Below, one piece after another: positions 8,570-10,908 of a DNA stretch of 10,908 nucleotides. The notes under the pieces are model-generated. The model saw only the letters and a list, made by a program, of their open reading frames with translations. It ran no database searches and was not told the DNA's origin. Each line of letters begins with the position of its first letter. The first letter of the stretch is position 1. Both the position numbers and the translations under genes were made by a program. Source of the stretch: Nephromyces sp. MM_2019 (taxonomy: Eukaryota > Apicomplexa > Aconoidasida > Nephromycida); the NCBI GenBank assembly GCA_015657535.1, contig JADHZB010000247.1:1-10908 (forward strand), read 5' to 3'.

Positions 8570-8581
8570 TCAGTTGTTCAT
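8570..8581 (-). promoter_or_regulatory. Three-residue upstream ORF abutting the main start codon
   Basis: The sense strand reads ATG-AAC-AAC-TGA-ATG: a start codon, two Asn codons and a stop, with the main ATG beginning directly after the stop and in the same frame. Such a uORF could lower or condition initiation at the main ATG, but it could also be chance in AT-rich DNA or lie outside the transcript. The sequence itself is certain; the regulatory role is inference. Confidence 0.4.
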
Positions 8582-8618
8582 TAATGTGTGAAGAAAGTTT
8601 TGTATGTATGTATGTGTG

Positions 8619-9090
8619 TAAGTTATGTATGTGTATAAGTTATGTGTGTGTGTAAGTTATGTGTGTGTATAAGTTGTGTGTATGTGTAAGTTGTGTGTAT
8701 GTGTAAGTTGTGTGTGTGTATAAGTTGTGTGTGTGTGTAAGTTGTGTGTGTGTTACAGGTTATGTATGTGTGTAAGTTATGTATGTGTATAAGTTATGTA
8801 TGTGTGTAAGTTATGTATGTGTGTAAGTTATGTGTGTGTTACAGGTTATGTGTGTGTGTAAGTTATGTATGTGTGTAAGTTATGTGTGTGTATAAGTTGT
8901 GTGTATGTGTATAAGTTATGTATGTGTGTAAGTTATGTGTGTGTATAAGTTATGTGTATGTGTATAAGTTATGTATGTGTGTAAGTTATGTGTGTGTATA
9001 AGTTATGTGTGTGTATAAGTTGTGTGTATGTGTAAGTTGTGTGTGTGTTACAGGTTATGTGTGTGTATAAGTTGTGTGTGTGTTACAAGT
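8619..9090 (+). repeat. 17-bp minisatellite, about 27 units, just upstream of the gene
   Basis: Units follow TAAGTTATGTGTGTGTG with A/G changes (TTATG/TTGTG, GTGTG/GTATG) and occasional +2 or -1 length changes. In three or four places a unit begins TTACAGG instead of TAAG, giving a longer-range pattern. It begins about 50 bp 5' of the exonuclease ATG, so it lies in the 5' UTR or promoter. I see no conserved open frame in it. Confidence 0.9.
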
Positions 9091-9565
9091 TTTATGTATG
9101 TGTGTATGTGTGTTTATATGAATATGCATATATATATGTGTGTGTACTGTATATGTGTTTGTCTATATATGCATGTACATAGGTATATGTGTGTATGGGG
9201 TGTGTGATGTATTATATATATGTCTGTGTGATTGTGAATATGTGATTTGTGTGCGTCATTAAGTATATAGTTGATAAATTGTGTGTAAAAATGTGTGTTT
9301 ATGTATTGTCTGTATATGTGTGTGTGTGTGTGAAAGTTACATAAGCATATATAATTATTAACACACATAAGCCTACTCAAAACAATTTCAAACTTATGAT
9401 ATACATATTACACATTTATACCAACACAATTAACCTAATAATTAATTATGTAGTTAACATTAATAATCATTTAAAAATAGACACATTAAAGCACACACAG
9501 TATGCATATAAATCATAGTATCACAAAAACACACACATATACACATTACATACATAACATCACAC
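9091..9565. other. TG-rich to CA-rich transition; no gene seen
   Basis: 9091-9340 on the + strand is TG/TA-rich (including a GT run at 9317-9332). After a mixed stretch of about 9345-9480 the + strand becomes CA-rich. Open frames here encode only CV or HT type repeats. Confidence 0.6.
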
Positions 9566-9891
9566 ACACGCACACACACACAAAACACACAATACTAAAC
9601 ACACACACACACACACAAAACACACAATACTAAACACACACACAATACACACAAAACACACAATACTAAACACACACACACACGAACAAAACACACAAAA
9701 CACACAATACTAAACACACACACACACACACAAAACACACAATACTAAACACACACACAATACACACAAAACACGCAATACTAAACACACACACACACAC
9801 ACAAAACACACAATACTACACACACACACACACACACAAAACACACAATTCTAAACACACACACACACACACAAAACGCACAATACTAAAC
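9566..9891 (+). repeat. 35-bp CA-rich minisatellite, nine units
   Basis: Each unit is a (CA)n stretch followed by AAAACACACAATACTAAAC, about 35 bp in all. Nine units are countable by their AATACTAAAC-type ends; two end differently (AATACTACAC, AATTCTAAAC). A unit with plain (CA)n followed by one containing CAATACACAC occurs twice in the same order, pointing to a two-unit duplication. The + strand here is almost free of G. Confidence 0.9.
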
Positions 9892-10080
9892 ACACACGAT
9901 ATAAATACAAACTCTAGCTATCTAGAATAGTGAGCCTATACCTAGTTAACTCAATTTTCACACATCATCCCATTAGTCCTTGTATATATATTATCTATAT
10001 GTATACATATATATAAACTAAACATATAACTTACACACACAAACTAAAAACACAAACTATACACATAAACTACATACAAT

Positions 10081-10106
10081 CACACACACACACACACACA
10101 CACACA
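10081..10106. repeat. (CA)13 microsatellite
   Basis: A pure CA run of 26 bp in a G-poor stretch of the + strand. Confidence 0.95.
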
Positions 10107-10232
10107 TTTATGCTTACTCATTAAACTAACAAGAGTCACCCAAACCCTTTCATTCACTTTTATTCACTTTACACACACTTACACATCAAAAAAATCATAA
10201 CAATCTCCACACACATAACACACAACCTACAG

Positions 10233-10372
10233 ACACAAAGCCTATCACCTATACACACAATACCTACAACTTACTCACACAAAGCCTATCACCTATACAC
10301 ACAAAGCCTATCACCTATACACACAAAGCCTATCACCTATACACACAATACCTACAACTTACTCACACAAAT
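10233..10372 (+). repeat. 22-bp repeat containing AAAGCCTATCACCTAT
   Basis: AAAGCCTATCACCTAT occurs at 10237, 10281, 10303 and 10325, i.e. spacings of 44, 22 and 22 bp. The segment ACACAATACCTACAACTTACTC follows the first and last copies, so the array has a higher-order unit. Nearby sequence to about 10640 holds looser related words such as CCTACACACAC and ACCTATAACC. Confidence 0.85.
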
Positions 10373-10801
10373 CGTATAACCTACACACACAAAACATATA
10401 ACTTACAAACTACACACAATCTAAACACATACATAACACATTACCTACACACTCACATAACACATTACCTACACACACACAACACCTAATACAGCAGACA
10501 CAAAAAGCATTACCTACCACACAAACAACTCCAACCTACACACAAACACGACATACAACCAATACACACAAAACCTATAACCTACACACACAAACAACTT
10601 ACAACCTACACACAAACACAACCCACAACCTATATACACACACCACATCTAACTACATACACATTACATATAAGCTATATATATACTATGTAAAGGCAAC
10701 ACAAAAACTATATACAGCCTATAAACACATACTATATATATATATCTTCACTCACCCTAATTATCAAATTTAGACTACACTCACAAACCATACACTCTCA
10801 T

Positions 10802-10833
10802 CACACACACACACCACACACACACACACACAC

Positions 10834-10908
<75 letters not shown>
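10802..10908. repeat. (CA)n microsatellite running to the window end
   Basis: Over 100 bp of CA dinucleotides with two small interruptions (CC at about 10814, G at 10838). It continues to the last base of the window, so its true length is unknown. Confidence 0.97.

Larger units (their letters stand above)
9892..10801. other. G-poor, CA-rich DNA; no gene seen outside the listed repeats
   Basis: The + strand is made of A, C and T with very few G residues, full of words such as ACCTACACAC and TATAACC. Because ATG, TAG and TGA all need G, frames on this strand are open for long stretches but have no start codons, so openness is not evidence of coding. It could be 5' flank of a gene lying beyond the right end. 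Confidence 0.5.

Noticed and set aside
8619..9090. CRISPR-like array
   Set aside because: Units are directly tandem with no unique spacers, in eukaryotic DNA; it is a minisatellite.
9022..9380. Open frames of Cys/Val/Met on + and His/Ile/Tyr on -
   Set aside because: Repeat translations with no conserved motif; 9022-9090 is part of the 17-bp array.
10802..10908. Telomere at the right end
   Set aside because: The terminal tract is plain (CA)n, not a known G-rich telomere repeat. More likely a contig breaking in a microsatellite.
1..10908. tRNA or rRNA genes
   Set aside because: I looked for T-loop (GTTCGA-type) and conserved rRNA words and saw none; the GC-richer patch at 82-279 did not match rRNA words I know.

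Overview
This window is AT-rich eukaryotic nuclear DNA crowded with simple repeats: TG/CA and TA microsatellites and at least four minisatellites. It carries one convincing gene, a multi-exon gene on the minus strand. Introns with GT..AG ends, interrupted reading frames and repeat-rich non-coding DNA rule out a prokaryote. I cannot place the organism further; a protist or an invertebrate would both fit.

The gene (8569 down to 4213, minus strand) can be rebuilt by hand as seven exons: 8569-7836, 7448-7263, 6987-6759, 6365-6191, 5867-5183, 4791-4601 and 4421-4213. Every junction has GT donor and AG acceptor dinucleotides, and every split codon closes in frame across all six introns. The result is a 2409-nt reading frame of 802 residues plus stop. 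Its C-terminal third is a DEDDy-type 3'-5' exonuclease domain (RNase D / EXD3 / MUT-7-like): Exo I Asp587 and Glu589, Exo II Asp646, and Exo III Tyr771 and Asp775. The N-terminal half starts with an acid-free, basic leader, followed by a long Thr/His-rich low-complexity region that includes nine tandem PNHTHT hexapeptides. A helical, leucine-rich region encoded by exons 2 to 5 comes next. No Mut7-C domain is visible after the exonuclease.

Layout: 1-80 has small inverted repeats. 82-270 is an isolated, less AT-rich patch with two overlapping open frames and no recognised homology. 271-4212 is AT-rich DNA in which I see no gene, apart from possible poly(A) signals for the exonuclease gene. 4213-8569 is the gene, and its introns are made largely of TG/CA and TA repeats. 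8570-8581 is a tiny upstream ORF. 8619-9090 is a 17-bp minisatellite just 5' of the gene. Around 9345-9480 the repeat polarity of the + strand flips from TG to CA. 9566-9891 is a 35-bp minisatellite, 10233-10372 a 22-bp repeat, and 10802-10908 a (CA)n tract running off the window end.

The most notable points are the complete divergent exonuclease gene, which simple single-frame ORF finding would miss; microsatellites that appear to be used as coding sequence (always in the CA, hence Thr-His, orientation), as splice donors and as a splice acceptor; and the strand-polarity switch upstream of the gene.
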